Shown here in pieces: positions 53,101-64,000 of a stretch of 64,000 nucleotides of DNA (position 1 is its first letter; each line of letters starts with the position of its first letter). The position numbers and the translations under genes were made by a program. The DNA is taken from assembly GCA_020543525.1 (NCBI GenBank), contig JAHYIO010000003.1, positions 3,570,620 to 3,634,619 of the forward strand, in the 5' to 3' direction. The stretch comes from Coriolopsis trogii (Eukaryota > Basidiomycota > Agaricomycetes > Polyporales > Polyporaceae). The notes below the pieces were generated by a model. That model was given only the letters and a program-made list of their open reading frames with translations, searched no databases and was not told the origin of the DNA.

Positions 53101-55690
53101 CTCGATGGCCGGGGGTGGAATGTATTGGGGGGCCTGGCTGTAGATACAGATTGTTCAAGCTCGAGGTGTGCGCCGTCAACGGGGACGTCGCTGACGAGAG
53201 CGGAGAGACGAGGACCGGGCCCGGGAGCGATAACGGAACTGTGACGGATGCGAGATGTGAGAAGTGTGTGAGTGCGGCGCGCGAAGAAGTGTTTCACTTG
53301 CCCTGTCCATGTACGAGCTCGACTCGGGGGCCTTCTTTGTGCTTTGCTGGTGGCCCGAGGGTGACAAGGATCCGGGCATCGCCAGCTCATGATGCATTCG
53401 AATTCGGTGGGTGCGTGCGATCCACATTGACAGATTCGCTCTAGCGCGGCAGAAAGGGTGTCGAGGATGGCGCAAGACTTTGGCCATGGTTGGGCATCCC
53501 GGGGACGACGTGCACCTGCCATGGGCTGTGTGCACCCGGCTGAGGATCTTTCATCGCAGGGGCGGCAAGTAACTTTCGTAAGGCGGAGAGTAGGGTGTGC
53601 CTGGCTCTCCCGGCGGCAACCTCCAGTTCGCTCTCCGCTTCAAGCGGACTTGGATTGGGTTGGCGTGCCTGGGCGAGTGGGCCATGTGCGTGCGCCGAAC
53701 CTTATCTGGATCCTCTCCCCTCCTGCACCCAGTGTGCGATAGGTGCTGCACCTCACGTGCTGCTCCAGATGGTGGCACCCACCAAGGCTGGAACATGCAG
53801 TGTGCAATGCACGCCGTATCACGCGGCCCCATGGCGTGTGCGAGGTTTGGCCGACAGAACAGAAGACGGCGGCGGGAGACTTAGCCACCGCACACGGCGA
53901 ATGCGCTGAGCAGGACACCGAAGTCTTCGGGGCCGGCGCGTGGGACCCATGACCGTGTCGCTTGGGGGCAAAACCACCGGAGGAGCCTCCACCGCCGCGT
54001 GGCCAGAGTGCATACACAACCACGGAGATGACTGCACGCACCTCGCACGCACGCGCGCACTTTTCACGTACAACTCAATCCGCCCAGGCACACCCCTCCC
54101 ACCCGCGTCCACACTCGGACCGTCGGTGGAGAATCGCGAGTCCTCGGACGGAGGCCCGCACTGCCGTCGAGTTCTTCCTGGCTCGATGCAGAACACAATG
54201 TGCAGACGAATCCCACAAGCGGAACATGGGACCAGCCCGAACGAGCGCGCACGCGGGGGTTGGGGAGGTCGAGACGTACGTCGGCGCGGCCTGGGGCCCG
54301 GGATGCTTGACGTCTTGACGGCTTCAGAGCTCTCGCGCGGTCGAGCGGTCGAGGGATCGACCGTTTGCGGACGTTCGACCGAGGGAGAGAGAGCGGCGCC
54401 GGGAAGAACGAGAGCGAGAAAGAGGTGGATATATATCAAGTGCACCCGGCTCGCGCGCGCGAGCGTGGATCAGGGCGGACAGGTGTCTGTGTCGACAGAT
54501 CCTTTGAGGGGATGTCTATGCCTATACCACGCGTACGCGTCCTAGCACCGCGTTCCGTGCCAGTGGATAGGGTATAGAGACGGACAGGCACCTCGCGCGC
54601 GGAGCTAGCGAGGCCCCTAGCCGTGCGCGGGTGGTGTCTCGAAACTCCAGACTTGAGCGGCTTGCAACTGGACGCGGTCACGCTCTGCGCGACCGCTGTC
54701 TTGACGCGTCTGCAGTGTACGGGCCAGGCACGGTCGGTGATCAGACGCGCTAGCCCCGCTGTACGTATGTACTTACATACTTGGGGACTGCGCTGTCCCT
54801 TGATGTCGAAGCGGGGAGCGAGATCTGGGACCGGAAGTCTGGGGTGGTCGTCTGTGTTGTTCGTCCGGGTGAAGCTGAAGGACGTTGACGTGCGACGTGC
54901 GAGTCTGTTGGGATGGTGCGTTTCAGACGAGTTACAAGCTTCAAGGGCTGGGGTTGCGTGGATTCACTCGGGGATCAGTCCGGGACGAGGGGGGATCAGT
55001 CAGAGGACTGGGTTCGGGTGTTGGCGAGCGGTGCACATGGCGGTTGGTGCGGCGATAGGTGCGTATGACGGGACCCTCTTGCTGAGTACATAGGTGAGAC
55101 GTGGATCTTGGAGGAGAGTCGTGTTTCGAATGGATTGATGAGGGCTGGATGCCTTTTCTGGCAGGCGAGATGGGAGATCACACTCAGAGGACGGAGGTTG
55201 ATCTGTCCGAGATCTGATGCGCAGCGCACGGACTCGCCTCACTCGCGCAGGGTGGACGCGCGGGGACCGGGATGGCCGATCGGGTGAAAGATTTGGCCGG
55301 CGCCTGCAGAGCCTAATCTGGGATTGGTAGCACGTGGGGGGCGACATCGCGCACAGCGATTGGCCAGGGGCACCAGAGACACAGCCACCCAGGGGCCGAG
55401 AACGAGTGCAAACGCCCAGACTACATCCGCGAGCCGTCTGCCGTACACAGGCCGTCTAGGCTCGTACGAGGGACGCCGAGCAATGAGAGTAAGGCGAGTC
55501 GCGTCACGGCTGATCGAACGAAGAGTCCGCTGACCAAGGGCAAGGAAACGCCACGAAGAGGACGATAACGGGCGAGGGCCGGCAAGACGGGCGGGCGGGC
55601 GGGAGGCGGCGGGGACAGAGCTGGATTCGGAGCCGGCGTGGAAAGTGCCTGACCCGAGCGAGCGGCGCACAGGATTGTAGCTCCGCCGGA
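50164..55690. other. Long GC-rich gene-free region
   Basis: 5.5 kb with no supported gene. It holds a 12-nt G tract (51354-51365), four tandem GGCACT units (52247-52270), a GTAC run (about 52911-52927) and long open frames on both strands that lack splice structure (for example 51323-52381 plus, 352 codons, Arg/Gly/Ser-rich). It may be a large regulatory region or untranslated leader of the following transcription factor, or host non-coding RNA; nothing seen decides this. Confidence 0.45.
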
Positions 55691-55725
55691 AAAAGGTGCC
55701 TTAATTGAGAAATCAGGCACCTTTT
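55691..55725 (+). promoter_or_regulatory. Perfect 11-bp inverted repeat just upstream of the zinc-finger gene
   Basis: AAAAGGTGCCT (55691-55701) and its exact inverse AGGCACCTTTT (55715-55725), separated by 13 nt and ending 30 nt before the ATG at 55756. It could be an operator-like site in DNA or a hairpin in the mRNA leader. Confidence 0.5.
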
Positions 55726-55755
55726 AGGTTGGGCTTGTGCCGCTTCCAACGGGCC

Positions 55756-57661
55756 ATGGACAGCCAAAAGTCCCCGCCCGCCTCAGAGCCCCTCTCCCCC
55801 GACTCTGCCAACCCGCTGCACGCCCAGGACACGCCCATGGCCGCCGCCGTCGCCGCCAGCCCCCTCGGCCCCCCGCTCAACGACCCCCGCGTCGGCCCCG
55901 TCGCCAGCTCAGGCGTCGGCAAGACCCGCTATCGCCCCGCCCCTGCAAAGACCTTCCAGTGCAGGGGCTATGGCGAGTGCAGGATGGTCTTCAGCAGGAG
56001 CGAGCATCTCGCCAGGCACATCAGGTACGTCCCCGTCCTCTCCTATTCCCCCGCTTCCCCGCCCCGAGTCGTCCCGACGCTCATCGCCCACCACAGAAAG
56101 CACACCGGCGAGCGCCCCTTCACCTGCCACTGCTCAAAGCAGTTCTCCCGCCTCGACAACCTCCGCCAGCACGCCCAGACCGTCCACGCCGACAAGCAGG
56201 ACCAGAACGAGCGCATGATGCAGGAGCTCACCACCCTCCACGCCAACATGACCGCCGCCTCCAAGGGCGGCCCCTCCCGCGCAAAACGCGGAAACACCGC
56301 CAACAACCCCTCCTCCCTCTCCCACGTCCCGGCCGACCTCAACGGTGCCCTTCCGTCCATGGCCGTCAAACAAGAGGACTCTTCCCACGCCCTCCCCCCC
56401 TTCTCCCAGCGGCCCGGCACCTCCACCGGCTACGAGGGCTCAAACGCTCTTTTTCACAACCAAGGCGCAGACCCGTGGCACGTTCACTCCTCCGACCTCG
56501 ACCGTCCCGCCACAAGGCCCACAAACAGTCATTCCTTTCGTGACCCCGGCCAGTCCTTTCGTGCCCCCTCATCTGTCCCAGCACCTTCCTCAGGTCCCCT
56601 CGAACAACTCTCGGCCCAGTCCTTTCTCGTCCCCTCCGCCCCCACCTTCAACTTCAGTCTCCCCGATCTCCCATCCCCCAACCGCCCAGGATCTAGCAGC
56701 GGCAGCGGCCTACCACCACCACCACCATCCGCAGACCCAGCTCGATCCCTCCCACCCCTCTCTGCCGTCGTCCCCTCATCCCTCCCTCCCGTCCGCGCTC
56801 TCCCACACCCTCCCCTCACGTCCCTCTCCGCCGCAACCATCCCACAGCAGCAACAGCAACCCCTCACACACTCATCCGTACTACCTCTACCAACCCCATC
56901 TCTCCACGGACGCAGACCATCAACAGCTGCTCGCCCAGGCACAGCTCCAGCATCATACTACTACCCTCCGGGGTCTGCCGGCCCCAGCCCTTTCGCTCCC
57001 GCTCCAGGACATGGACCACTATCCGTCCTGGGCTCAGCTCGCGGTCCAGAACTATCCCTTCGCTTTGCCGTCGGACATGGACGCCTCCCTGGCGGTCTCG
57101 AGCCCATACGACGCCTCGGCAGCGGCTATGGACACAGCACCGAGGATCCAGGAGGATTCGACGAACCGACGTCCCCAGGCGGATACGACTCTCCATTTTC
57201 CTTCCACGCACCCGCCACAGGCGGCTCCTCCCCGTCGTACCCCCCCGAACCATCATCCTCGTCATCAACCTACGCTCCTCGCCCGTCAAACCCTCGCAAA
57301 CGACCTTACTCTGGATCCGACGACGACGACAACGGCCCACGCGAACGCTTCGGCGGCGGCGAACGGGGCGTCCTCGGCCGAGATGATGGCCGCTCACGCC
57401 CCATATCCCGAAGCGGCGAATACGAGTACGAGTACGGATCCGAATCTCGGCCCCAGTCTCGACGCCTCTCAGTCATGGAGCTATGCAACGACCCACCTCC
57501 AGATGCAGCGCCAGCTGGACCATTTGATGGGCTATACCAACGTGGCCCCCCCGCCCCCTTTGCCGCAGGCCCGCTCTCGCGGCCCACCACCTCATCCGGA
57601 CTCGTCACTTCAGCCGCACAACTCGCTCTCGTCGATCGGCCGAGTCTCAGCCCCCCTCCGG

Positions 57662-57698
<37 letters not shown>

Positions 57699-58299
57699 CT
57701 TCGCATCCCCATCCGCAAGTGCAGATGCAGTACGCGCGCGAGTTGCGCCGTCAGCAGGAGGAGCAGCTCCGCCATCTCCAGCAGCAGCGCCAGCGTCAGC
57801 AACAGCACCAGGCGCAGCAGCAGCGGGAGGAAGTCGAGCGGGAGAGGCGGAACTCGGAGGAGGAGTATATGAGGCGGTACGCGGGGGCGTATGGTACGGG
57901 TCCGCTTTCGGGCAGCCCACTGGCGCATTCTATGGCCGGGGCGCAGGCGTATTTCCCTCAACAGGACAGCCACACGTATCATCCGCAACAGCAGCAGCAG
58001 CAGCAGCTTGGGCATCCGGGGGTGGCGGCACCCCACGCGCATTCGGGAGCCCAGGCTCACCATCCGCATCATCCACCACATCCGCATCTGGCGGGACACG
58101 GACACCTGGGCCAGGTGACCGTGAACGTTCACCACGGGATGCTGGACGGGGCCTATCAGCCTCCCCTGGCGCACCCGGCGGACATGGACGGCGCGGGCCA
58201 GGATCCCCTGGAGTTGGCGGTGGGGGTGCCGGGGCTGGAGGCGAGTCCCACGGGAATGATCAAGTACGAATCCCCGCTGCCGTTGGAATGAGGGCGTAG
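55756..58299 (+). CDS. C2H2 zinc-finger transcription factor
   Basis: ATG at 55756. Exon 1 ends at 56024 and exon 2 starts at 56097; the 72-nt intron falls between zinc fingers 1 and 2. Finger 1 is [20 protein letters not shown], the linker KHTGERPF is canonical, and finger 2 is [21 protein letters not shown]. This pair is typical of fungal stress and carbon-response regulators (ADR1/Rst2/Msn2-like). Downstream the same frame gives Ser/Pro-rich disordered sequence with acidic DDDDNGPRE, a basic PRKRPYS and [11 protein letters not shown], and stays open to TAG 58297-58299. From about 57660 the codon pattern clearly favours the +1 frame (poly-Gln, ending [10 protein letters not shown] at TGA 58289-58291), so the real C-terminus is probably in that frame. 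The exact join was not found. Confidence 0.8.
56345..58291 (+). other. Second long open frame overlapping the zinc-finger gene
   Basis: In the +1 frame relative to the finger frame there is no stop for 1,947 nt. The frame contains coding-like sequence: a His run, [20 protein letters not shown] near 57060, [15 protein letters not shown] near 57520, a Gln-rich coiled segment with [20 protein letters not shown] near 57750, and a C-terminus [20 protein letters not shown]. Its first ATG is only at 57011, so the upstream part could be translated only after a splice or frame change from the finger frame. Either the gene has undetected introns, or this is a dual-coding region. Confidence 0.5.
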
Positions 58300-59983
58300 G
58301 TCGCCGTCGTCCGCGTCCTGCTCTGTCGGCGGAGGAGGAGGACCCGGTCCGTCGTCTTGACTCGCACCCGCGTCTCGTCGTGTTCCTCTCTGTCTTGTTG
58401 TGTTTCTACCGCTCGCGATCGCCGCACATGGTTACATTGATTTACAAGTACATCACCCCGTTCTCTCGTACGCATACCATACATAGCTCTACCCGCACAC
58501 CCCACTTTTAATGCTCCGCTTCGCTCACCCCGGTGCGCTCGAAAAGCTCTTGTCTCTCTGTCCCCGTCCCCGCCTCCGCCTCGGCTTTCACTACTTCACT
58601 CCTACCCATCGGATCATACAAGGGTTTATGTGGTCGTTTAGGTTATGTTATGTAACGCTTCTTGCCATCCCTTTTGCGAGGACTCTTTCGTATACGCACG
58701 CAACCCCTCTGCTGCTTGATATCCAGTCGAGTCTTCTTGTTTACCCCCCTTTCCCCCGGCCGCTTGTCGCGTCGACGGTCCGCTCGTTTGTCTCTGTGTT
58801 CCGTCTCTGTCTCTCTTTTCCCTCTCTCTCATGGTTGTAAGCTCGGTTTAGTCGTAGAATGATAAAATTTGGCGCGGGTGCTTGCGTATACCTCATGGCT
58901 GTGTGTGCGTGCGGAGACGACGACGATGCCCGTGGGTCGGCAAATGAGAGCCAGCTCTGCGACGATGCCCATTCAGCGTGTCGGATGCACGCGTCGTTGA
59001 GCGATTAGAGTCTCGTCGAGATGCAGAAGACGGATAGAGAATACATTGGCTATGAATCTACACCATCGGTGGGCGTAACCACCTGGTCTTTTGAGGATCA
59101 ACGTATAGGAGAGCCCGCGAGTGGCGATCAACACGCGCGGTTCTGTGCGGACGCCGGGGAGGGGATCGCGGGAGAAAGTTGGGCGATCGTTTCGTAACGA
59201 CCTTTGTCCTCCAACCGTCGGTCCCGTCTCCTCTCCGATGTCGCTTGCTCACTCACTCCCATCGTCCGTTTGTCTAATGCACGCCTGGACAGCGTTGTGA
59301 ACTTGTGCATCGACCGCGCGATGATGTACGCTGTAAGAACACCGGGAGAGTGGATCAAACAAGGATGGATGCGATGGATCCTGGACGAGACCGGTATGTT
59401 GCAATTGGGCGATCCCAGGCACCTGTGTTGAGATCTAACCGACGTCAGAGACCGGCTTTGACAAATACAGTCAGTCGTCCAGGTCGTCCATGGTTGCAAG
59501 TCGCCTTCCCCGCCGCCGCATGCGGCACTCCTTGCGGTCAGTATGGGTAGACACGAGCATGCGACCGCATCTGTCGCGAACCACAGAGGCAGGCGTGGGC
59601 GATGGAACGAGAAGGAGATGTTGAACGCGGGGAGTGCATCATAGATTGGATCACGAGCAGCGAGGGCGGGTGGGCGCTCGGGTCGCGTACCTGTCCTCGT
59701 CCTCGTCCTCCTCCTCCTCCCACCCACATCTTCCCCATCTCCCTCTGCGCGCCCCGCCCACGTCTTCGATCTTGACCGCGCACCCTCTCTGTCGCTCTTT
59801 CTCTCGCCCACCGCTGACTCTCCTTTCCTCCATGCACACCCTCTTCCTCCTCTAGGCGCACCTACGACCATTCGCCTGTCTCTGCCGGCATCCTCGTACG
59901 TCTCACGTCCACACTTCGGGCCGTCGCGCCTCTCTCGCTCGCAGCACACGCATACCTCAGCTCGCTACCGAGCGCCGCTCTAG
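58300..59983. other. Intergenic region, 1.7 kb
   Basis: Contains the 3' UTR of the zinc-finger gene and the promoter of the last gene (CT-rich from about 59690 to 59980). A minus-strand 273-codon frame (59128-59949) has no domain or splice support. Confidence 0.4.
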
Positions 59984-61937
59984 ATGATCTTCACAGTCGA
60001 CGACGCCGACCCGAGCTTTGCGTACACCGGAGGCTGGGCCGTTCAGTCTGACAGCGACCCCGACCGCGACGAGTTCTTCCAGGGCACCTACCATGTCGCC
60101 ACCAACGACGACGCGGAGATGTCCTTCCACTTCTCGGGGATCGCTTGCACCATCTACGGCTCCAAAGGCCCCGGTCATGTACGTGCTCTCTCCTCCCTGC
60201 AAACGTACGTTCCCTCATCAATCTCCCCCTCCAAGGCCAAATACCGGGTCTTGTTCGACAATGTCGTCATCAATCTCGACGCTTACGCCGACGAGACCGC
60301 CTTCCAGCAGCCGCTCTTCACGCATACGTTCAACACCTCCGCCACTCACTCTGTCACATTGACCGCCATCTTCAGCGGGGATAACGTCAAGGGTAGATGG
60401 CTTGACGTGGATTACATCTCCTTCACGAGCGGAAAGTGCGCTTTTTGTTTATCCGCACTCCTTGTTTGATATCACTGACGTTGCTTCCCTCGCTCGGCCT
60501 TTGTGTTCGCAGTGGGACAACGTCCGCTATTGGGACCGCGACCTCGCTGCCCCCATGGGAAACCATGTGCGTTTCGTTTCTCTGCCTTGTCTCTATCATC
60601 CCTCGCCTTGTTCTCCTCGCCCCAAGATTCGGTACGACACCGCGCATCGCCTGAGGGTAAGCCGCGAGGCTGCTACCACACTCTGCGTGCCTGGGGCTGC
60701 AGTCGTTGCTGCGCGACGGTCGCCACTATTCTGGTGTACCTTGCGAGCACCGTCAACGTCCGCACGAATCCGTACAAATGCCATAGATGAAGGCACGTAG
60801 GCACGCGCGCGAGCTCGGCATGACGAAGCGGGACGCTTGTCGTTACGATGCTGGTACGCGGATCAAGCCAGTGCGCGGCAGTGGTACTCGTCCAATAGGA
60901 CAAGGTGTCCGCGGACGAGAACCAACACCTCGACACTGGTTCCAAGGGCGAACTTGCGAAGTCCATCTTTGACTTTGTGAGACGGCGCGAGTGGTGGGAA
61001 ATGCCCCCTGCTGGCTCCATCTTCTCTGGCGAGCTCTCGCCTCTCGTTTCAACGCATCCAAGAGTCTGATCGTTAGCGCTACATTTGCGATAATCACAGT
61101 TCATTGGAGTACGTTCATCGTACGTTCCCGCAGCGGCGAGGCACCACAGTACAAAGTTATACCTCCATGTCTTGCCTTCTGATCATCATATTCAAAATTG
61201 CTCATCGCGCTCGACAGATCTTCCTCGACATCATCTGGTTCTCTCCCGTTCTCCACGTACGTACTCTTTCATCTGCTTCCCCGCTTCTCTAGATCCTGAT
61301 ACGAATGCTCTGGTCCCCGCGCCCGTGTGTGCCATCTCGCTTCCCCGCACTGCCCCACAGCTCACAATCAAACGCGTCCTCTTCATCATCGACTTCCTCG
61401 AACCGACTCTCCACCATCCTCGCCATCGTGTTCGGCGTCATCCTCGGCCTCGGCCTCGTCTTCCTCGCCGCGTACCTCATCCTCCGTCGAATACAAGACC
61501 ATCGCCGTGCACGCGAACGCGCCTTCCGTTACGGCCAGTCCTCCGTCCACACGAGCTCGATCACCCCTGAGGCGTACTACTCCTCGGACGCGTCTGGGGC
61601 GGGGTCGAGCCCGGGTGTGCTCGGAACGTTCTCGAAGACGTTTTGGTCCCTCGGAGGCGGGAACGGAGGAGGGAGAGAGGCGCGGTCGCCACACGGGAGC
61701 GAGATGCAGATGCGCGAGAATATGAGCCCGGGGGCGTATACGCCCGTGCACGGCGGACGGGAGCCGAGCATGTCGACGTCGCTCGACGTGCGTGATAGGG
61801 ATAGGGAGGGTGCGGGGACGCCATCGACCGCGCGGCCGTTGTTGAGCTCCTCTCCGCTCGCGTGGACGAAGCAGAAGGTCGGGGGCGGACACCGGGGGGA
61901 CGCGGACTCGTTGCGGACAGACTTTTTGCAGGTTTAG
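59984..61937 (+). CDS. Lectin-like single-pass membrane protein
   Basis: Start ATG 59984. Exon 1 (to about 60178) and exon 2 (from about 60234) encode a beta-sandwich-like ectodomain of a kind common in Agaricomycetes: FTVDDADPSFAYTGGW, EFFQGTYHVATNDDAEMSFHFSG, IYGSKGPGH, YRVLFDNVVINLDAY, FQQPLFTHTF and RWLDVDYISF. The last exon (from about 61362) encodes a Ser-rich stalk, one helix (STILAIVFGVILGLGLVFLAAYLIL), RRIQDHRRARER as stop-transfer, and a Ser/Gly-rich cytosolic tail ending TDFLQV. The 800 bp between (60570-61360) must hold linker exons and introns that I could not place; a possible exon at 60514-60567 encodes GTTSAIGTATSLPPWETM. No signal peptide is visible at 59984, so an upstream exon is possible. 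Function unknown. Confidence 0.65.
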
Positions 61938-63300
61938 TCTCGTGGTGTGCAGGTGCCGCTATCTTTATTGTTTGCCATCTTGCGGTATGCTTCCGTCTCT
62001 TGCCATTTGTTCACTGCGGGCTTCTGTCGTATGGCACTTTTGGAGCGCGTACATATACTTACTTGCTTGTACTAGTCTTATGGTACATTCACACTTACCT
62101 TTTGGATTTCGAGCACAGTGCTGCTCTCCCTATCGAGATATCTTGGGACATGATTGAGTGAAAACATGATTGGTACCCTTGTCGTGACTAGCAACAGTAT
62201 TCCACCTGATGTTTGGCACTCTGAAATGTCAGAGACAGCCACCGTGCAGATGCTCAGATACTTCAGACATACTGTTTGAAGGTCCAGTCAAGTCCAGTTT
62301 TTTCACCTCTCAAGAATTAACCATAACTTGACCATAACCTGACCACTATCTATTCCTGGACACCTTCAGGTTCCAGGTTTCCGAGGGAGAAAAGTGGAGT
62401 CCATCTGGGTTATGTGAGAGATTTGGTGTTCATAGGCTTGGATAAACCCTAGGCTTGGGCAGGACCTAATCCTAAATTAGGGTTTAAATATCTCTCTGAA
62501 CACATAGGGAGTTGCTGAGCATCATACACAGCAGCCAATCTTCTGCACTTGTAATCCCACAACCACACATCAAGTAATATTTTTGTCATCAGGAAAAACC
62601 CATTTGCTTGCGAGCCACCGGTTGGGATAGGGAGCGCAGCGAGTGTCGCCAGTCCAGGTATACACTTGCGAGCTCTTTAGAGGCATCGCGAGTGGCCACT
62701 GTAGATATTGAGTTCTTAGGACTATACATGGCATCCTCGTACTATATGCTCGTTCATGCTGTCCTGGCACAAGGGCGACAATTCGGACCGTATGATGTCG
62801 ATCACCCTGCAACCAGATAGCATGGCGTCAATGCTGCTTCTGATTCAAGCGGGTGAGCAGGATCATTCAAGGGATTCATTGCATCAATACTGGCACTACT
62901 CATAATGGACGATCACCGCCTTGACTGCGAAACAATACAAAGTCATGGTGACGCAGATACAGGTTGACAAAAAAACGTGTGCATCTATCTAATACGTTCT
63001 CGGAAGTCCATGTCGGGTTGACCGTTCGGCCTCATATAGGGAGCAGATGAACACTTTGCACTATTTGGGTGACTGAGATGATAGACGTTCGACGCCTGTG
63101 GTTGCGAGTTGAGAGGCTTATTTTATACATACCCATATCAGCATCCCATTGTTGAAGTGGTATGAACCACTCGACGTACGCGAGCGGATCGGCGGAGTGT
63201 GTAGCGTAGGTTATTGGGAGGCAGAAGATTGCACGCACGCGCACAACACATAGACCTAGTGTTATGCGCCGGGGGCCTTGCCCCAAGGCCCCCAGGTGGC
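61938..63300. other. AT-richer subtelomeric region, possible LTR remnant
   Basis: Base composition shifts to AT-richer right after the last gene. At about 62200-62580 there is a TTTAAATA element followed by a CA-rich stretch and AATATTTTT, resembling a fungal solo LTR, but I could not find matching TG...CA ends or a target duplication. No gene is supported. Confidence 0.35.
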
Positions 63301-63936
63301 AAACTGTTTTGGGCCATAGCGGCTCATCCGTTGCTCGGATCCGCAGTGGCAAGGGAGCACTATTGTAGCTAGAAAGCATACAAATCGAACGATACCTCAC
63401 CTGAGGCCATACCATGAATCCCCGCGGAGATATGGCTTGCCCATCGCCGAGTTACAGTTTTTGAGTTTGCTATTAGTGGGAAAGATGGGGCTGTTGCGGA
63501 CCAACTGTTGGTCGGATCAGCAGTGGCAAGGGAGACATATTATAGCCCCAGTCCATAGCTTTCCAACGGTATATGATACATGGCTGTACGCCATGTCTCC
63601 GTGGAGAAATGGCTTGCCACCTCACGCAGGCACGTCCCAAGTGTTATGCGGTTCTTGAACAGATGGGGCTGTAGTGTACCAACAGATGGTCAGATTTGTG
63701 GGGGTAAGGGAGACCAATTGTAGCCCCAGTCTATAGCTTTCTAACGGTATATGATACATGGCTGTACGCCGCATCCCCGTGGAGAAACGGCTTGCCCATT
63801 GCCGAGTTACAGTTTTTGAGTTTGCCATCAGTGGGAAAGATGGGGCTGTTGCGGACCAACTGTTGGTCGGATCAGCAGTGGCAAGGGAGACTAATTGTAG
63901 CTCCAGAGGACAGCTTTCCAACGGTATATAGATTGT
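63300..63936 (+). repeat. Subtelomeric tandem repeat, ~177-bp unit, about 3.5 copies
   Basis: The word GATGGGGCTGT recurs at about 63484, 63662 and 63839; an earlier degenerate unit begins near 63306. GGTATATGATACATGGCTGT recurs at about 63569 and 63747, and GGTATAT again at about 63921. Units contain CCGAGTTACAGTTTTTGAGT and GGTCGGATCAGCAGTGGCAA. The spacing is 177-178 bp. The last unit is cut off by the telomere. Confidence 0.8.
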
Positions 63937-64000
63937 GGGGTTAGGGTTAGGGGTTAGGGTTAGGGTTAGGGTTAGGGTTAGGGTTAGGGTTAGGGTTAGG
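63937..64000 (+). repeat. Telomere, TTAGGG repeats
   Basis: About ten tandem TTAGGG units run to the window end, with one TTAGGGG variant at the start. The G-rich strand reads 5' to 3' outward, as expected at a right chromosome end. Confidence 0.97.

Noticed and set aside
56043..57397. Several minus-strand frames opposite the zinc-finger gene
   Set aside because: GC-rich shadows; the plus strand carries the zinc fingers and better codon pattern.

Overview
The window is the right-hand end of a chromosome of a filamentous basidiomycete (Agaricomycetes, most likely a polypore-type wood decayer). The evidence is a terminal TTAGGG telomere array at 63937-64000, GC-rich genes broken by many short introns of about 45-90 nt with standard fungal splice sites, and gene families typical of this group (DUF6534 membrane proteins, small BTB/POZ proteins, cytochrome P450, MULE and TIR elements). 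All gene models were read by eye from splice signals and reading frame; family names rest on motif recognition, not on database searches.

Left part (1-11 kb) is ordinary single-copy housekeeping sequence: a partial nuclear low-complexity protein, shugoshin (SGO1) divergent from a PRP4 splicing kinase, and a 12-14 TM MFS transporter convergent with PRP4. From 11 to 25 kb the sequence is more plastic: a 1.4-kb element with terminal inverted repeats, a small gene, a 68-residue gene present twice as an inverted duplication (13.2-13.9 and 21.5-22.2 kb) flanking a PP2C phosphatase, a two-exon small gene and a DUF6534 membrane protein, then a TIR-bounded unit holding a truncated RecQ-like helicase, and a decayed cytochrome P450.

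From 25 to 48 kb there are two BTB/POZ genes, a proline-rich nuclear protein, an SR-protein kinase (SRPK), a kinase-like gene apparently split by an intact 3.84-kb MULE transposon with roughly 270-bp inverted repeats, a Ser/Thr-rich single-pass membrane protein, and a divergent pair RPF2 (60S ribosome assembly) / DBR1 (lariat debranching). PRP4, SRPK and DBR1 place three pre-mRNA processing genes within 43 kb.

From 47.9 to 55.7 kb there is almost 8 kb with no recognisable gene except a 501-bp MITE with a clear 8-bp target duplication. A C2H2 zinc-finger transcription factor follows; its last 1.95 kb is open in two frames at once and both frames carry coding-like stretches, the most interesting signal in the window. 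A lectin-like single-pass membrane protein is the last gene, followed by AT-richer subtelomeric DNA, about four copies of a 177-bp repeat and the telomere.
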